Positions 60,267-64,000 of a DNA stretch of 64,000 nt are shown piece after piece (within the stretch, counting starts at the first letter, position 1; each line of letters starts with the position of its first letter). The stretch is from Dipetalonema caudispina (Eukaryota; Nematoda; Chromadorea; Rhabditida; Onchocercidae). The stretch spans positions 682,001 through 746,000 of the forward strand of contig JABVXV010000005.1 of NCBI GenBank assembly GCA_013365325.1, in the 5' to 3' direction. The notes under the pieces were generated by a model. That model had not been told where the DNA came from and ran no database searches. It saw only the letters and a list, made by a program, of their open reading frames with translations. The position numbers and the translations under genes were made by a program.

Positions 60267-63200
60267 ATGGAGCATTTTGCAAATCGATCTGCTCAAGCGC
60301 AACAGCATGTCTACACCACAACGCCCTACAATCTATATCCTAATCAACCACCATACATTGCAGGTTTGTTTTAATTTCTGTAATCTTATAATATACTTGC
60401 GATTTAATGAAATAATTGTTGAAAGTATCTGGAATATTAGGTGTTGCTTTTGAATCAGGTCCACCAGTTTTCCCGGTATTTTTAACTAGGAAAGGCGAAT
60501 AACCGTTTTATTTGGTACATATTCATATCGATTTTAGCTCGGTGTTGGGAACGGAAATTGATGTTATTGGAAGTTTTTGAAATCCAAATATCCATTAAAG
60601 GGAGAAAATTTAGAACGGGACTAGTAACCATTGTATAGATATTAGAATTTAAACGAAATTACCTTTATAATGAAAATGTAAACCTGTTATACAACATCTA
60701 CCAATCATTAGCACCATTTGTTTATAATAATATATGTCAGTGAAAGCGGTCTTCTGCAAAAAAATTGCGAAAAATATGGCAGAAAACCATCTTATTATAT
60801 GCCTGATCATGAACTATCTGTGCGTAATTTTGGTATTTCATAATTCTCGAAAATATGGATTTCCAAAAGTAGTATATGATGTTTTCTAGTAGCATAGTTG
60901 GCAAAGATAGTGTAGTCGCTGAGTGATGATCGGACTCATATCTTGGGAGTAGTAGAAGGCACTATTGAATAGTCAGGTTCATTAAATCAGCTTCTGGTTG
61001 GTGTTTAAAATAAAGTACCTCATAGAGCTATTTTATCAAAATTTTGTACGAAAAATCAGATTGAAATGGATGTGATTTAGTGGATAAGTTGTCCACGTAC
61101 GTGCATTTGCATAAGACCATTCATTCAGTAGCATTTGGAGATTTCGCATTTTTGCTGCAGCCTTTTTCATTTTTGTTGAGTTGTCGTTACATTGTTTTGC
61201 TGCTTCTTCAACTTTTCATTTCATTAGCACTTCACTAACAATTAATTTTATAAATTCTTTACGAAAGTCTTGGCATTCATCATCGATCAATTTTTTCAGT
61301 AGAAGATGCTTAAAAATCAAATTGTTCTTTACTCTTCCCAATAGCTGACTTTGACGGACTTTTCTTCGTTGATATTTTGATCTTTTTCGGGAATACCTGT
61401 TGATTACAATAAGTTCTTTAAAAAAATCTTTTCGTCATGAAATTTACACCACTGCAGTTGCAATGTGAAATCAAATTCAACACTGCAAATTAAAATTTTT
61501 TTCAAGCATCAGTTATCAGCGCTACTGCTAGACTTATTTATATTTCCAATAATTTTTTGGTTGAGGAGCGAAGTTTTTTTTATTACCCAAATTAGTGACA
61601 CATACTTGTAAGAACTTTTTTCGTACCTAATACGCCTGATAGCACACAGTTAGACAGTGAAACTTGTAGTTGAATTCGGGAACTTCTAAATAGACGATAG
61701 AGTTTTCTAATAATGTGAAATCGTTTTTTACATAGTCCCACAGAGACGTATAGTTTAATCCTATCTAGTGGGGATGGTCAGGTAACAAGCTGATTCACAA
61801 TGTTGCAATAAAAATTTAGTTACAGCTGTATTTTCGTAGTGCTACATTGTTAATGTTATTTCGTGCTTGCAAATGGAAAGTTTTCTGCACTGTATATGCT
61901 GCTTGTCCTCACTGTTGACCATTTTGTTGTGTATGATGGAACCGAAACTTAAAAAAGTGCTATCGTGTTGTGTCGTATGACGGCGTGAGTGAATGTCACT
62001 CTCTCTTTATTCCTCCCTCTTCCTCATATTGATTGGTTCTCTCACTGACGACAAAGTTGCTGTGTTTCATTTTCCAGCTTCAGTTTTTTTGTCTTTTTTT
62101 CAACAAACATTAGTTATTGTAACTTTTTGACATTGTTCTTTTTTTCTTTTGTGATACGACAATTTTCGGTTGATAGGCGTTCCTGTTATACCTCTCCATG
62201 AGATGAAGGATTTTCCTCATACTCTGTCCTGCTCCTTTAACTCTTCATTTTTCCTTTTTATACTTCCATAAACAATGCAAAAATCATTACTTTCCGGGAC
62301 GACACTTTTGTTTCGTGACTTTTGTTTAGAAAAGGAATTATGACCAGAAGCAGCAATAGAGAAACATCAGTACTAGGTAGGACTTGTGGTAGTATATTAT
62401 AAGCTGAGTTTAATTCATTTCATCACCAGTTCCGAAACAAAATGGAATTTGTGCCCTCTTCTAATTTATCACTTCTACAAACTGATGAACAAACTTCAGG
62501 AAGTAGATTGTTTTCATGTTTTCCATTCTTATATTAACGTTAAAACCAAAAAAGCTGATTTTATGAGAGAATACTGATTGGAGAGAGGTTAAGGAGGCAA
62601 AGATTTCCCTCTTTTTGCGTTACGGAGTCCCCCTGGGAAAATTCGAACTTCTCCTAGTTTTAAATATTTTGATTTTTTTTTCCTTTTTTTTGTATGTAGA
62701 AATATTGATTGTGATGAGATTGAGAAAGTAAATCGCTGGAAACGAATAAACTGAGCATGTAACGCTGCTGTAGTATGAATGATTTTTGTTTTTCAGAAAA
62801 GTGTAGAACTAAATTTTTTATTTAGAAAGTGGTGTCGCATCTATCTTATCTAATGAAATTATAAGAAATTTATTTTTTTTTTTTTTTGTGCTATTCTGTT
62901 TATTCACTTCTAATTCAAATTTACATTTATGTGTTCCTCGATTCAAAATATTGTAGAAAACTGAAAGAATTTGCAAGATTCTGTAAAATTTCCCGCTCCA
63001 AAGTATAAATTGAAAGCTTTGTTTTTGTTGGCGAAGTTAACCGCAGCACGGTTTGGAAAAAAAATGGTCTTAGTGAGGCGAGAAGATACTGCAACATACT
63101 GGCACGTGAAAGTCAGAGACTGAGGAAAACCTAACTCATGGGTGGCTGAATCGAGAGATACAGAAAGGCTGTTCCACACTGTGCTTCATTTTTAGCAAAC

Positions 63201-63788
63201 ATACATTTCTCAAAACTAAGCGGTTAAATTTACTTCGATGTCACAGTTGCTGTGTGTATGAGGTTATTTGTGTAGTTCGGGACTTGAAATGCACAGAATT
63301 CTTATCTTGTTTTTTTCAGGTTATCAAGCCGTCCCGCAGCATCATCCCGTAACATTTCAACAAGGTCCAAGCCATTACTCTCGTCCGTCTATTGGTACTG
63401 GCCGTAAGTCTGCACAATTTATTTCATGTTTTTTAGAAATTATTATTGAACTTGGAATGCCTTTTCTTTATACAGTCTTTCGATCTCGTTAAAATGGATA
63501 TGATGTTGAAATGGAAATGTTACAGAGATAGCAAACAATGTACAACAACGGCAAAGCAGTCATGAAGTTGGTGGGAATGGTATAAATCGTGGCAGTGGTG
63601 TGCACCAGGGCAGCGTACCGTCGGGAAGTATCACTCATCAGGGTATGCATCAGTCAGGAACTGTTTCTGGTGATGGATCACATAGTATTGCTCAAGGCAT
63701 CGCACCACTGGCAGCTTCACTTACACCGCATCATTGTATGCCTTCGTCTCAGGTTGCTGTTTCTATATCGAAGTCCCAAGTTCAGTAG
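60267..63788 (+). CDS. Short Gln/His/Ser-rich protein of unknown function
   Basis: Not recognised. Three exons: 60267-60363, 63320-63403, 63526-63788; 147 aa, phases agree. The ATG follows a TTGTTCAG acceptor-like site ending at 60239, with no other ATG between. Composition is low-complexity and probably disordered: residues 1-35 are rich in Gln, Tyr and Pro (QAQQHVYTTTPYNLYPNQPP), then His/Gln/Pro (VPQHHPVTFQQGPSHY), then a Gly/Ser/His-rich C-terminus (GVHQGSVPSGSITHQGMHQ) with no charged domain, membrane segment or fold. This resembles the disordered N-terminal region of a transcription or RNA-binding factor, so it may be a short isoform of a longer gene running past the window. Intron 1 is 2956 bp and could hold an 18-nt in-frame microexon (60441-60458). 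Confidence 0.65.
60364..63319 (+). other. Intron 1 of the Gln/His-rich gene (3.0 kb)
   Basis: Long first intron, T-rich, with a possible 18-nt microexon at 60441-60458 and T runs near 62680 and 62873. No nested gene was recognised on either strand. Long first introns often carry regulatory elements, but none can be named here. Confidence 0.6.
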
Positions 63789-64000
63789 CCTTAGCAGAAG
63801 ATAGGCAATGATTAAGAAAAAAAGACGCAAATGCATTTCAATGTGTTTATAATGCTTATTCCAAATATTGATCAATAATAGCTAGCATCATAACTTAGAA
63901 TATGCTTCTGGTTTAAATTCCACTCTTATGTTGTTGGCCAGCTTTTTTTAATGAAGCATTTCTGTCTTACTTCTGTCTTTGCGCTACGTATGCAGAAATG
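63789..64000 (+). other. Downstream of the Gln/His-rich gene
   Basis: AT-rich sequence to the window edge, either 3' UTR or an intron if the gene continues. No canonical AATAAA is seen in it. Confidence 0.5.

Noticed and set aside
1..64000. tRNA, rRNA, CRISPR or intact transposon
   Set aside because: Looked for tRNA B-box-like motifs, tandem spaced repeats, terminal repeats and transposase or reverse-transcriptase motifs by eye; none was convincing. A tRNAscan or repeat-library search would be decisive.

Overview
The window looks like nuclear DNA of a parasitic nematode, most likely filarial (Onchocercidae); the clade is an inference. It is AT-rich, with genes split into many short exons, introns mostly 70-500 bp, TTTTCAG-type acceptors, acceptor-like sites just upstream of several start codons (as expected for spliced-leader trans-splicing), and nematode-typical families (transthyretin-like secreted protein, short SH2-tyrosine kinase). 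I rebuilt the gene models by hand from splice sites and reading phase. All eight models close to a multiple of three (about 103 exons).

Layout. 396-9776 (+): 3' part of Nup98-Nup96, with FG repeats, autoproteolytic domain and Nup96. 11071-17147 (+): CDC16/APC6, a TPR subunit of the anaphase-promoting complex. 18430-21931 (+): mitochondrial trifunctional protein beta subunit (3-ketoacyl-CoA thiolase). 21932-30290: 8.4 kb with no supportable gene. 30291-48091 (+): a 30-exon CLASP microtubule-rescue factor with two introns of 3-4 kb. 49262-50305 (-): a three-exon transthyretin-like secreted protein. 51412-54989 (-): SH2-tyrosine kinase with a very basic C-terminal tail. 56330-58090 (-): four-pass membrane protein with a degenerate proline/glutamine repeat tail. 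58091-60266: probable divergent promoter with CRE-like and G-rich elements. 60267-63788 (+): short Gln/His/Ser-rich protein I do not recognise.

The first four genes are conserved eukaryotic housekeeping genes (nuclear pore, mitotic ubiquitin ligase, fatty-acid beta-oxidation, microtubule dynamics). They share a strand, but the spacers (1.3, 1.3 and 8.4 kb) do not show a tight operon. The last four genes are nematode-type or unassigned. I saw no rRNA, tRNA, CRISPR or intact transposon. No radically new system is visible. The best leads are a thiolase whose last catalytic exon depends on a non-canonical GC-AG intron, a Thr at the Nup98 self-cleavage site, the kinase's Lys/Arg tail, strong hairpins in non-coding DNA, and a possible internal promoter region in CLASP.
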